Notes under the pieces: model-generated
Database searches by the model: none
What the model was told of the DNA's origin: nothing
The model's input: only the letters and a program-made list of their open reading frames with translations
Position numbers and translations under genes: made by a program
Source of the DNA: Polytrichum commune
Taxonomy: Eukaryota; Streptophyta; Polytrichopsida; Polytrichales; Polytrichaceae
Length of the DNA: 64,000 bases
Assembly (NCBI GenBank): GCA_950295325.1
Contig: OX485808.1
Coordinates: 33,870,527 to 33,934,526, forward strand
Direction of reading: 5' to 3'
Shown here: piece by piece, positions 1-11,952 of the stretch
Layout: each line of letters opens with the position of its first letter
Numbering within the stretch: the first letter of the stretch is position 1

Positions 1-3000
1 AAGAGCTCACCATTCAACGTTTCCAATTGAATTGAATTATTAGGAAAGACCTCATAGACAAGGTAAGGTCCTAACCATACCGCATTGAATTTCGCCGGAA
101 ATTCAAGCTTTCGTGCGTCTTGAATCATGACCATCATTCCCGGTGTTAGGGCCCTTCTCTTATGTCGTTTGTCGAAAGTAATCTTTCTCCTTCTTTGGGT
201 TGCCTCAATATGTTGAGCCGCCATTCTCCTCCCCTCGTCAAGTGCTTCCAAATCGGTTAGTCGATTTCGTAAGGATTGACTTTCGGTAAGTCTCGTACTC
301 ACGGCCACCCTAAGTGACTCGACTTCATATTCGATTGGTAGTGTCGCTTCAAGACCATAGACTAAGGAAAATGGTGTAGCACGCGTAGTTACCTTATAGG
401 TTGTACGGTATGCCCAAAGTGCCGCCGTTAGTTTCGTATCCCAATCCCGCTTCGAGTCTATAACCGTCTTGCGTAGTATACTCACCAAAATTCCGTTAAC
501 CCTTTCCGTTTGTCCATTGGTTTGTGGGTGGTAGGGAGTAGTCTTCCGGTGATCAATTTTAAATTTCTCTGTCATCTCTCGAATCAAGTCATTCAAAAAG
601 TGAGTACCCCTATCGCTTACTAGGATCTTCGGCACCCCGAACCGCGAAATTATGTTTTCGTACATAAATGTTGCCGCGTGTTCCGCCGTGTCGGTCTTCA
701 CCGCTTTGGCTTCCGCCCACTTGGTGAGGTACTCGGTTGCCACCACAATATATTTCATTCCTTTTGAAGATTGGGGATGGACCTCACCCACATAGTCGAT
801 GCCCCATTTTTCGAAAGGAATTAAGGGTAATGATACATGTAAAGGCATCTCCATTCTAAGGTCGTTTCGGGCATACCGTTGGCAAGCGTCGCATTTCCTT
901 ACATAGTCATGGGCGTCCTTAAATAGTGTAGGCCAAAAGTAGCCCGCTCTAAGTATTTTTTGCCCGGTGAGTTGACTCGAGAAGTGACCGCCGCAAGCGC
1001 TATCGTGGCAAGCGATTAAAATCGCTTCAACCTCCGTTTTTGACACGCATCGTCGTAAAATACCATCGGACCCCCTTCTAAACAACCTATGGCCCACTAC
1101 AACAAATTGCCTACTATTTACCCTCACCTTCCTTCTCTCTTCTTTTGTCCACTCTTTGGGCAACTTGTGGGTTGTTAGAAATTCCACTATGCCCGCATAC
1201 CACTCCGGTGTAGAAGTGACCACAAAGAGGCTATCATCTACTAACATATCATTTACCGGATTTTTTCCTATCTCCTCCGACAACCTAGACAAGTGGTCCG
1301 CTTGTAAATGCATACGACCCGGTTTATATTCCACCGTGTAGTCGAATTCTTCTAATAACAAAACCCACCTAGCTAACCTACCACTTAACTCCGCCTTGTT
1401 AATTAGATACTTGATAGCCATGTGGTCAACAAAAAATACAACCGGGTTGCACATGAGGTAATGCCTAAACTTTTTAACGGAAAACACCATGGCTAGGCAC
1501 TCCCTCTCCGTTGTAGAGTAGTTTCTTTCGGCGGGGGTCAATTGCTTACTCGCATAAGCTATAGGTTGATCCTTCTCTTTTTCTCCCGTTGCTTGACAAA
1601 GCGCACTCCCTATTGCCACATTACTAGCATCACAATAGACGTGAAAAGGTTTACCCCAATTGGGTGGTATCAACACCGGATAGGTGCTCAACCTATCCCG
1701 CAATTCCTCAAAGGCTTTTTGACAAGCATCCGTCCACTCGAATTTGACATCCTTTTTGAGCAAATGGGTAATGGGCACCGCTATCTTTGAAAAATTAGGA
1801 ATAAGTTCCCGGTACCATCCCACATGTCCTAACAACTTAGAGATCCCCTTGGAATTGGTTGGAGTTGCCAAGTCGCTTATGGCCGCAATCTTATCCGGAT
1901 CGGGTTCTCTACCTTTCTCACTAACAACATAACCCAACAACACTCCCTTATTCACTCCCAAAAATGTCTTATCCGGGTTCAATGCTAACCTCATCTTCCT
2001 ACACCTAACCAATGCCTCCCTAACACAATGTAGGTGATCATCCACATTACTTTGTGTGCTAAAATCGTCCACAAAGACGGTCATGGATTTGAACAACAAG
2101 TCGGTGAAGATATACATTACTAATCGTTGGAAAGTAGCCGGGGCATTACATAATCCAAATGGCATCACTACCCACACAAAAGTACCCCAAGGTGTAGTAA
2201 AAGCCGTTTTATGGATATCTTGGAGGGCTATGGAAATTTGATTATAACCCGCATACCCATCCATAAAGGTATATCGCGAATGACCTCCAACCTCCTCAAG
2301 CAACAAGGTGATAAAAGGTAAGGGGAAGTGATCATTTTGTGTGCACGAATTCAATTTCCTATAGTCGACACAAACCCTTAATTTCCCATTTTTTTTCTTT
2401 ACTAAGACCATAGGAGAAACCCAATCCGTGATTTCCACCGGCTTGATAAACCCGGCCTTCAATAACCTTTCCAATTCCGCTTTCACCAACAATTGCAATT
2501 GAGGATTCATCCTCCTCTCCTTTTGTCTAATTGGCCGCGCCCCCGGAATTAAAGGAATCCGGTGCTTTACCATTTCCCTAGGAATTCCCTTAAGCTCATC
2601 GTAGGACCATGCAAAAATATCACTAAACTCATCCACCAAATTGCTATACTCCCTAACCTCTTTCTCCCCCAATTTGGAGCCCATCTTCATTTGTCGGGTT
2701 TTTCCATTCTTTAATTTCACATCCACGTACCGCCAATCCGCTTCCGACACATGTGCTTGTTCCTCTTTGTTCCGATACCAATCGGAAGGCACATTGGGGT
2801 AATCTTTCACATCTTGACCTACAACTATCCCCGTAGACGTGGTCTTGAAATGTAAAGGCTCCTCCAATTTCGATGACTCAATAATCACATCCTCCTCTTG
2901 AGTCCCATCTACATGAATTAAACTAACCTCACCCTCTTCCACGTCATCTACCCAAGGTGTTAACCCACCGCTAACCCACTCTTCCTCGGTGAGCACCTCA

Positions 3001-6000
3001 CATGGCTCCAACAATGAGCCCTCTCCTAAACTAACACTAGGAAATTCACTCCCTAAGCCTACTTGGTGAAATGTAACCATTACATCAACCTCGGACTCGG
3101 GGTACTCCCTTAGCCATTGGGAATAATCCCCATTATCCCCATAATTGTAAAAATTAGGACCTAGACTTCCCGAGCCCGAATCTATAACAACCCTTTGACC
3201 TTCGGGATGGACGACTCCCACCAATGCCTTGCCAATCTCATTCTCGTTTAAGTCATCAATTTCCTTCTCCAATGGCAAATACATCTCCTTCTTCATCCAT
3301 CCTTCTAATGAACCAATGGACACTATGACCCTATTACCCTCCGGACCATAAGTGATGGATGGTTTAGGTCCACCCCAATTGACCATAGCATTCGCCATCC
3401 GCAACCAAGGCCTACCTAGCAAAATGGGGAAGGTGTCCTTGTTGGAGTGCATTTTAATGACATGGAAGGTGACCAAGTACTCCTCACCTCCCGTAGTCAT
3501 TCTACAATCCTTGATCATCCCCAAAGGCGTAGTCGAACTTTGATTTGCCATATTTATGACCAAAGGTGAAGGCCCCGTGAGTCCAAGTCCCAATTTTTTC
3601 ATAGTATCCTCCGGTAGTATATTTAGACTACTCCCTCCGTCGACTAGCACATTAGGAACCACCTTATCTACTATAACAACTTCTATTTCTATAGCTTTCA
3701 CGTCTCTTCCACCTTGTGATTGGATCCTAGCGGCTATTTTAGCTTTCACCTTCCTCATCCTCTTGTGTACCGGCATTCCCTCCTTTAATGTTTTCCTTGC
3801 CGTGGGTGAAATTTCCAATAGTTGGCCGAAAGTAATATCCGCCTTGAGTGTACTAAGGTCCGCCCACAAGTCGTACCCGGTAGATCTTTCCACCTTAGAA
3901 TTACCCACTACGTCGAATTCGTCTACGGGAACCCCCGGTCCTTCCCATTCACCCACATCGCTATTATCCAAGTCATGTACCGCATTAGTCCTCTCCCTAT
4001 CTTGTAAAATTATATTTTCCCTCTCCACATCCTTAGTAGCTCTTCTAGCTACCCTATCCAACTCGGAGAGATTAATCTCTTCATCCGAAGAGTAATTTCC
4101 TTGCTCTCCTATTCCTACCTCCAACGGGGCATCCCCTCTCCTAGCCCTAGTAGTTACCACTAGTGCAGGTGCTTCTTCAACCACACCCTTACCCTTCACT
4201 AACTCATATGTAATAGCATTGGTGTGAGGAGGCCATTGACTTTGTTCCTCTCCAATTCTCGTTGGGAGAGGAAGCATGTCATCACATGTGGCCTCCAACA
4301 CTCCATCCATGAACCTAACATCTTGGGAGTTAGATGGTCCCGGATCCGTTGGAGGCGCTTGTCTCCCGTTACTACCATTAGGTGGAACTCCTTGTCTATT
4401 TTGTATTGGAATGTAACCGGTTGTAGTTTGCAAGCCCGCCGGTGGATGAAAAGTTTGCCTAGCATTACTATGGTCATAGTATAAGTTAGGTGGCCTAAGT
4501 TCATTGGCCGGTACTCCTTGTGGCCTAGCACCTCGCATATTATCCCTTGCTTGTTGTTGTGGATTAGCCACCGGGTAAGGGACATTAATTATTTTGTCCG
4601 GTTGGCGACACGTATCCGAGGGATGACTTCCTCCACAATTGCTACAATTAAACTCTTGACCTTCGGACCAACATTGTCCTTGAGCGTGCCACCTTCCACA
4701 AAAGGGATGAAATTCCTTCTTCTCTAAATTTTGGCCACCTTGCCCTCTAGGTTGTGGTCCTCTATTGCTTCCATTTCCATAGTGAGGTGGCGCTTGACCT
4801 CGTTGATTTTGTTGAGGTGGGTTACCGTTTCCTCTTTGGTCACGGTTTTGTCCACTTCTACAAAATTGACGCGTGTGGCCCGGTTGGCCACATTGGACAC
4901 ACCATAATCCGGAAGAATGCCTACCCGACTCAACCGGGGGTGGAGGCCCCGGTTGTTGACTCCGGATCATTAATGACATTTGATCCGTGAGGCTTTGCAT
5001 TTGTTTTATCATAGCCTCTTGGAATCCTAGTTGGCTAGCACCTAGTCTTCTCTCAACCTCCTCCAAGTGTGGATCCGTTCTAGGGGCCGGTAGTGCCAAA
5101 AGAGGTGCCGGTTCCCTAACCGCTAAAGGTCGGGGACCGGTGTCCACAATGGCATATGGAATTTGGTTCTCATACTTAGCGGGTTCTACCGCTACCACCC
5201 TAGGGCGTATGGGGATGAATTGTGGGATCAATTCATCCTCCCTTCTCCATAGCCTTTCGTGATCTTTATCCAAGTTTTCAATATCTCTAGCCGCACGCTT
5301 GGCATCCGCCAAGGTCAAGGGATTCCTTTCTAGAACACCCCTAATAGTTCCGGACTTAAAAAACCCTTGAATGAAAAATTGCTTTAGCGTGTCGTCGTTG
5401 AGCATGGTACCCACAAATCTAGTGCACACTAAATCAAACCTCCTAATGTAAGCCGAAATTTCTTCCTCCCTTCCTTGCTTCAATGACGACAATGCCCTTA
5501 ATGCGGTACTTTGACCCACTTCCGGCCTAAATTCGTTAAGAAACTCCCTTTGTAATTATTCCCATCCCCTAAAATGTCCCTCGGCATGATCCTGATACCA
5601 TTCATAGGCTTCCCCCTCTAGAGTGGTAGGAAACCACACTAACCAATAACCCGGGTCGGTTATGAGGAAGCTAGCCAACCGTTCGATATACCGTTCCATG
5701 TGCCGAGAGGGGTCCTCATCCTTGGTCCCATAAAATTTAGGGAGATGAGATGGCATATCCATCGCCGCTAAATTTTGTGGAACCACAATTGGTAGGCCTC
5801 TTGGCCTAACCAATGGGTCTATTGGAGGTATAGGAGGTATGGGCGGAATTGGGGGTATGGGTGGTGGATCCATCCCCCGTTCCTCGGCCATGGTGACCGG
5901 TGAACTATTCAACAATCCCCTATCAACTTCTACCGGGAATTCTTCTCTAAGTGTGTAATTTTCCGAAGAAGTTTCACCACTCAATTTGGAGGGAATGATC

Positions 6001-6194
6001 TCCTCTTCAAGTTGAGCTCCAAGTTCTAAGGTGTCTAGAATTGACCTAGTCCTAGGTTCGACGTTCAAACAACTCTCTATTCTAACATTATCTTGTTCTA
6101 ATCTATCACTGATTTTAGAGGACCGCCTCTTTCGAGTAGATTTCTCTAGTCCTACTATCAAACTTGGTTTTTGTGAGCGAGTCCTACCTTGCAT
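1..6194 (-). pseudogene. gypsy gag-pol polyprotein, one internal stop, open to the window edge
   Basis: A single minus-strand frame runs from 6194 to base 1, broken only by a TAA at 5556-5558 inside gag. Gag has an IPPIPPIPPI proline run and two zinc knuckles, CVQCGQPGHTRQFC near 4860-4902 and CSNCGGSHPSDTC near 4606-4647. The protease site reads VDGGSS (about 3626-3640). Reverse transcriptase shows RVCVDYRKLN (about 2350-2380) and the catalytic FVDD (2064-2078). RNase H shows YCDAS (about 1620). Integrase has an HHCC zinc domain (about 880-1020) and the DDE motifs IDYVGE, VSDRGTHF and GQTERVN. Codon positions at gag, reverse transcriptase and the left edge are all in one phase, so I see no frameshift. 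Context suggests the stop replaced a glutamine codon (WE-stop-LQREF). Confidence 0.9.
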
Positions 6195-7104
6195 TCCATA
6201 AGAATCGATCGACCCTCACTTGACCACACATAATCCTAGCAATTCCCCTCTTAATATTTTCACTTGTCTTGGTGTGGTTATAATTTTTTTAGGAGGTGAG
6301 GAAAAGAACCTGCAAGCCCACTTAGGTGAAAGAATCCCAATAGGGGATAGGCATGTTCATGTTAATTTTTTTGGTTAAGTCGGAGCATCACCTCCGCACC
6401 TTCCCGCAAATTAACACTCACCACAATACCGATTGTGAGGGGGTGACCTTCCGAGTAGATTATGTTAAAAGTCGAGGCTTCACCCTTCAACTTCTCACAC
6501 CATCCACAATTCGGGAATTACCCTCTACAACGGATAACAACAATCACGAGTACAAAAGGCATTCCTTAATTAGTTAATGAGTTCACTTTGAAGAAATAAA
6601 CATACCTTGAGCAATCGCATCCCCCTGTGAGTTAGCACTCCCCTCAATCGTGACTCAATGTAACAACACCATAAACTTTGTGAAATATTAATTTAATCTA
6701 GAGCATGAAATGACAACTCCCAAAACTTTGAGACTCACCCCGAGGTGAGTGTCAAAGTTCAATGTCCTAAGGTGAATTTACCCTCTAATGTTTTAATGAG
6801 CTACTCGGTTATAGGTTCCTTTTAAGTTCTTAGCAAATCCCCAAAAAGGTTGAGGACGTACCTTCGCCGCGCTCCTTCCTCAAAAATGAATTTGCGTAAT
6901 TGACAATGCAATTCATTCCAAGGAATAGTTGAAATACAATGAATTCAAATGTAACCCAAAGAGAGAATACTTACCGAGTTTCGGGTGCTCCTTCCCTTCT
7001 CTCAAGTTTGTGTCTCCAATTTTTCCTAGTTGCCTCCAAGTCTCCTAGTCGCCTCCAAGTCTTGTAACTACCTTCCGCTTCGCTCCCGGCGGACGCACCA
7101 ATTA
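6195..7104 (-). other. Untranslated leader of the gypsy element
   Basis: This stretch lies between the 5' LTR and the gag start. It has no convincing coding frame and is the expected position for the RNA leader and packaging region. Only the primer-binding region at its upstream end is recognisable. Confidence 0.6.
7083..7100 (-). promoter_or_regulatory. Candidate primer-binding site of the gypsy element
   Basis: On the minus strand TGGTGCGTCCGCCGGGAG begins four bases after the LTR end (CTCACA). A TGG start just inside the 5' LTR is the normal place for tRNA priming of reverse transcription. I cannot assign the tRNA. Confidence 0.55.
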
Positions 7105-7807
7105 TGTGAGGCCAAACCCCCCACCCTTAAGCGTCCGTAGTTCGAGTAGTGGGTTTGGGCTCACATTCCTCCGCGGTATTGGATTTGGACTTGGATGAGT
7201 CCATAGTGCAAGGTTCACCCTTCAAGTGGTCTTGGATTTAACTGGAATTTCACTTTTAACAACTCAATGTACGATTTCAATACGTATGTGGAGAATGCAC
7301 AAGTTAACTATGTTATTTTAACCTCCTTATGCTCGGGTGTTATTTTGTCTTTGTTTGCTTCTAACGTCCATCCGGCTGCTTTAGCTACACAAGCCCTTAA
7401 GGATATCCCTCTCCTAAATGGAGTCCGTGCCGTTGACTCTATGCTACCACTTGAACTATCACTTGTGTATTCCGTATCGCTACTATAAGAGGTCTCACTT
7501 GGTGTCTCTATACCGTACATAAGCCTTTAAGTATTAAGAAATACTTATGTGACTTATGTCAATCTCTCCCTCGCACCTTTGGTCTTTGCTTCCTTTGTCT
7601 TGCCATCGCGAGAGTGCTCCACATTCTCCCTTAAGTTGTGCACGTGGTTTATTTTTAAAGAGAGGATGCAAGTGTTAAAAAAAACACTATTCTCTATAGT
7701 CAATCTCAAATACATTTACTTGTGAAAGCCACACATAACACTAACTAACATAATGTAACTAACTACTTGTCTATGAGCTAATTAGGTAGGTTATCTACTA
7801 AGCTCCT

Positions 7808-8052
7808 TCATGAACCCATCTCTTTACTTTCTAATTACATAAACCTAGCTCCTTCATAAACCTAGCTCCTTCATAAACCCAGCTTCTTAGCTTCTAACTA
7901 AACAAACCCAGCTCCTTCATAAACCCAGCTCCTTCATGAACCCAGCTCCTTAGCTTCTAACTAAACAAACCCAGGTCCTTCATAAACCCAGCTCTTTACT
8001 TTCTAACTAAACAAACCCAGCTCCTTCATAAACCCAGCTCCTTCATGAACCC
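7808..8052. repeat. Minisatellite inside the gypsy LTR
   Basis: About a dozen imperfect copies of a 17-18 bp unit (CCCAGCTCCTTCATAAA) are arranged in a higher-order pattern separated by TTAGCTTCTAACTAAACAA-type spacers. It lies downstream of the LTR TATA box in the sense of transcription. Confidence 0.8.
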
Positions 8053-8562
8053 ACAACTTTGTAGTTGTAATCCCCAACTACCTCACTAATTATTCAAGCC
8101 CTTAACTAATCTTCCTACCTAATTTCCCTAATTCTACTAACAACCCCTTTCTAATCACACAATTCTTCTCTAATCCTAAAATCCTAAAATCCTAGAGAGG
8201 AGAGGGGGAGAGAGAATTTCCTAACTTCACTAAGACTAACTAATCCACACAAGTATATTTTTGCACTCATCACAACATCAAGTGCTCAACTCTTAAACAT
8301 GGAACTTACAACCACGTGTATTCAAAACATGAACTTTAAGTACCACAAATTGGAATCATGAATTAACTTTAAAATCCTTCACGTCAACACTAATTCTACC
8401 AAGAGGTCAAGCCCTCTTCAAGGCTAACAAGCCTTGGCTCTCAAACTAAAAACTAAGCACACACATGTGCTCCAATATGGCTTCCCACACCCACACTTAT
8501 AACTCGTGGGGTGCCTTGGAGCACAAAGGAAAAGAGAGGATGAGTGAGGGAAGAATGAGGGA

Positions 8563-8569
8563 TTATATA
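8563..8569 (-). promoter_or_regulatory. TATA box of the gypsy LTR promoter
   Basis: TATATAA on the minus strand, about 700 bp into the LTR from its 5' end. This suits transcription toward gag. Confidence 0.5.
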
Positions 8570-9318
8570 GTAAGCTTGAGGGGGTGAGCACCCTCAAGGC
8601 TCACGATAAGCCCTTGAGATTTCCTCCTACTTAGTAGGCGCCAATCCTATCTTCTAAGTCTTCCTCCCTCAAATGATCAACAAGGATCCTAATTCGAACA
8701 TTTAACTAGCCTTGGCTTTCTACCTACCACACTTTACCAAACTTGGGATGCTTCAACCCAAACTTAGCCTCCTTCGCTTTCCGCCGCCATAACTTTCTCC
8801 CCTTACTTTCCCAAATCGTCGCTCACCACTTAATTCAAACCACGATGCTTAACTCGTGATTTGATTGGTGCTTTGAGAATTTGCTTATCCTCCACCTTGC
8901 ATTCTTCCTTGGGCCTTCCCCATTAAGTGGCCATGATGAGGTGGTCCACTTGTGCGCTCCATGTGATCTTCCATTCATCCCAATTCGAATGCACTTGCCT
9001 CTTGAGTCACTTTGGTTGTCTCCATCCATTTGTACTAGCCTACTCACTAACTACTCAATCCAAGTTCTCCTTACCTATCCTCATTCACTCAAATCCTTCC
9101 GAAGGTAAAAACACAATAACAACTCACATCCTAGCCTCTTACAACATGGTACTTCTAAGACTAACATTTCACTCTTTTTATATTTTTGTGAAGTAACATG
9201 CTACTTCAAAGTGCATCAACTAACGTTTCAAGGGTCTAAGACTAAATGTGGGCACCCTTTTGGGCTCACACAACCCTCCTATTTTGCTTTCGGGACTCAC
9301 CCCTTAATTGGTAACAAA

Positions 9319-10174
9319 CAGGGTTGTCTATTGTGTCATGACGGAGGGTAATTCCGACATAATGTCGTGCCGTCACGACACGTATCCGTCACGACATTAT
9401 GCCGAATGATGTCTTTATCCTGCCGGACTTGAATTTTACCGAATTTTTTGTGTATTTGCATTACCCCATTGCGGACACGTAGGAGTTACGATGTCCACGT
9501 GTGATGACATGTCAGCAAAGTAGAGGTAAAGTGGGGAATAAAATTACTAGCGCCCGTCTGCCCTCCCGTCCGCCCCCGTTCCCCGTACCCTAACCCCGCT
9601 CCCTTAGCCCATTAACATGTTCCCTAACCCGTTCCCTACGTTCCCTCCCGTCCGACCCCCCGTCCTCCCTCCCGTTCCCCTCCCCCGTTCCCCTAATCCC
9701 GTTCCCATCCATCCCGTTCCCATCCATCCCATCCTATCCAAACCTCCTAAACCCGCTCCCATCCCCCGCTCCCCACGTTCCCACACGCTCCCCGCGTTCC
9801 CCCCCGTCCGCCCCCCCCCCCCCCCCGTTCCCACTTACCTTCCCGTCCTCCCTCCCCGTCCTCCCCCCCGTCCGACCCTCTCCCCCGTCCGACCTACACC
9901 CTCCTTAGTAATATTTTATTACTTTGATTTTAACAAAATGGTAAACACAATGGCAAAATGGTTTACATGCCAAGGGAAATATGCACATCCACGTCGGCAT
10001 TTTTTGCCACATAGGACGCCACCTTGGCAAGAAGGTAAGTATTTTACCCACCCTACTAGGTTGACCCTAGTTTGACCCTACGAGGAGCCTATTGTGTCGT
10101 GACGGAGGGGTCCGACCCGACACGACGCGTCATGACGGCACGACCCCGTCATGACGTCGCGATAGACAACCCTG
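9319..10174. mobile_element. Non-autonomous hAT element with 8-bp target duplication
   Basis: The 856-bp insert begins CAGGGTTGTCTAT and ends with its reverse complement ATAGACAACCCTG. It is flanked by GTAACAAA at 9311-9318 and 10175-10182, and is absent from the related LTR at 34973-35805. An 8-bp duplication with CAGGG ends is the hAT signature. No transposase frame is present. The termini carry several inverted copies of GTGCCGTCA/TGACGGCAC-like motifs, probable transposase-binding sites. Confidence 0.9.
9555..9902. repeat. C-rich degenerate tandem repeat in the hAT core
   Basis: Imperfect repeats of CCCGTTCCC and CCCGTCCGACC fill the centre of the hAT element, with a C-tract near 9810-9826. 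The complementary strand is G-rich and could form G-quadruplexes. The long reading frames across it on both strands are low-complexity artefacts. Confidence 0.85.
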
Positions 10175-10952
10175 GTAACAAATCCTTAGATGTGGACTTC
10201 CATCCATGGAAGTCCAATCTTATGTTGATCATCGCATTGCCGGAGCAACACTACAACAACCCGAAGCATACTAGGCAACTATGGCCTCACAATGGGCCAA
10301 AGCCCATGGAGGCCGTGCCGTTCGGCCTCGGGTGGGTGAGGCCACACCACCTCACCCATATAAGCCTCTAGGACTCTACGCGGGGCCCCTACCCCACCGT
10401 CAAGAAACCTCTTGTCTCTTTACCAAGAGTTGGGGCCAAGTAGACATTTTCCCTTAGCCGCTGGGCCTAGAACCCCCCAGCAGCTTTAGACCATCATAAC
10501 TTCCTTGTATGATGTCTGATACTAACAAGCAACCACTCCATCTTCATCTACGGTTCAAGTAGATGCCGATGGATGCCTCACCTGCCCCATTTGGGCAAGC
10601 ATTGGCAAAGTTATGCCTGTTCGAACCTAGGCAGTCCCGGGAATCACTCCCAGGCACTGCTGTACCAGGGCGCGCCCCACTCAAATTCTCATAACTCCTA
10701 GCTCACACCTCCGATTGAGGTGTTCTTGAGCATTCTAGAATCACCCCGCCATGAGCTACGCATGGCTCATGACCTTACCCTCATGCCTCCTAGTCTCTGT
10801 GGGTGGGAGGCGTTCCCAACGCCCGGGGCCCTTGCCCACACTAGGATCACTTGGGCCCTCTCACCAACGGTACCACAAGTCCCGGGTGTCACTCCGGGGT
10901 CCCCCTTGTGCCCATGGTGTTTTGGGCACTCCTCATGGAGAGGTGTGCGACA

Positions 10953-11952
10953 CTCACCCCCACCAAATGCAGTCGATGCCCTCATCGACTATACTCGTAG
11001 TCGGCACACCAATTCTCAAGTTGCCATCCTCTATGATGCGGCATTGTGTTTACCTTAGGGCGCGACCCCCACAATGCATCTTCAAATTTGGCATAGTCCC
11101 AAAGGTATCGTTCCTAGGTGGTCCGTTAGCGACCTTGGATATGTCCTCCAAGGACCTAACCTACACTAGACCCACCTACTTTGGGACTCACTTGGGTTGC
11201 CCCTCTTTTGGGGCCTCCCCCGTTAGGGCATCCCCAGGAGAGATAGTAAGCAACCCGCCAAAAATAATATATTATATGGTGTTTAGGGTGTTTGGGGAGC
11301 CCTCCATCTTGGGCGGGGCCGCTCATCTTGAGTCAGAGCCCACCAAAGCCTAGGCATACCCCCGGTATAATTAGGAAGCAATCAATAAGACAATGACACC
11401 TATTATCTGACATGGGATAAAGTAGGATATCAGAGTATCTGATATTAAAGTAATCTCTTGGCGGGCCGGAGGAGGGCCGCCATATGAACCATTTATGGCG
11501 TTGGAAGGCCTTTACTATACCCGGGCCGCTTCTAAATTATGCCGGACCGGACATTGGTGGGGATCAATTTATGCCGGTACCGCCACCTAAGAACCCGGGA
11601 TGCCCCATTTTTGGCGTTGGCATGCCCTATGGCGAGGCTGCTGGGGACGCCCTTAGGCTCTACTAGCCTAACATGACACATCTAGGCGAGACCTCAACGC
11701 TTCCACTAAGTTGTCTCGGTTGCAACTCCGAGATGGCTTTCCATTGTTAAGCCACGCCTCGATCGCACGGGGGTGATACCAAGTCCCGCCCGACTCGGTT
11801 CCCACTGTGCTCTTCGAGAGATGGGTTCATGACTCCCATGCGCCAACTTTCGTTAGCTCGCGGGTAGGACTTTTATGAGCACGCGCCATCACCTTGTCCC
11901 CGCCCAGACAAGCCCACGGCTAAGATGTTTCTTAGTTTTATCCAAGGCCCCT
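10953..11952. other. Residual internal sequence next to LTR copy 1; no gene seen
   Basis: On the minus strand the bases just before the LTR read GGTGGGGGTGAG, a purine-rich block in the position of a polypurine tract, preceded by GATGAGGGCATCGAC. Similar wording (GATGAGGACATC, then GTGGGGGAGAG) occurs after the chromodomain at 14.9 kb. This is probably the 3' untranslated part of a gypsy element. I see no coding frame I would trust. Confidence 0.45.

Larger units (their letters stand above)
1..9270 (-). mobile_element. Ty3/gypsy LTR retrotransposon, 5' portion (3' end beyond window)
   Basis: Read on the minus strand, the element has a 5' LTR (7105-9270), a primer-binding region, an untranslated leader (6195-7104) and a gag-pol frame that runs off the left window edge. 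The LTR has TGTGAG/CTCACA ends. It is inserted in an older LTR: the sequence at 9271 onward continues a repeat whose second copy at 34973 lacks this element. The domain order protease, reverse transcriptase, RNase H, integrase is that of Ty3/gypsy. The 3' LTR and the left target duplication lie outside the window, so element length and insertion age cannot be judged here. Confidence 0.93.
7105..9270 (-). repeat. 5' LTR of the gypsy element
   Basis: The LTR is 2166 bp. On the minus strand it begins TGTGAGCCCAAAA and ends GGCCTCACA. Its left end is set by the adjacent primer-binding region. Its right end is set by the point where the interrupted older LTR resumes. It carries its own promoter (TATATAA at 8563-8569) and an internal minisatellite. 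Confidence 0.85.
9271..10952 (-). repeat. LTR of a second retrotransposon family, copy 1, interrupted twice
   Basis: The segments 9271-9318 and 10183-10952 align with 34973-35805, a solo LTR of the same family. The first 140 bp or so of the LTR lie on the far side of the gypsy insertion, outside the window. A hAT element splits the remainder. The right end, GTGCGACA at 10952, matches the right end of the solo LTR. Immediately beyond it is a pyrimidine block (purine on the minus strand) like a polypurine tract, so this is probably the 3' LTR of a minus-strand element. Confidence 0.8.

Noticed and set aside
3556-4095. Plus-strand open frame of 179 codons and its neighbours
   Set aside because: It is the antisense shadow of gag-pol, which carries the recognisable motifs on the minus strand.
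9604-10075. Long proline-rich and glycine-rich reading frames on both strands
   Set aside because: They are translations of the C-rich tandem repeat in the hAT core, with no start context or conserved content.
10720-11353. Overlapping frames of 112 and 200 codons
   Set aside because: The first part lies in the LTR that recurs at 34973-35805, where the frame is not preserved in the same form; no domain content.
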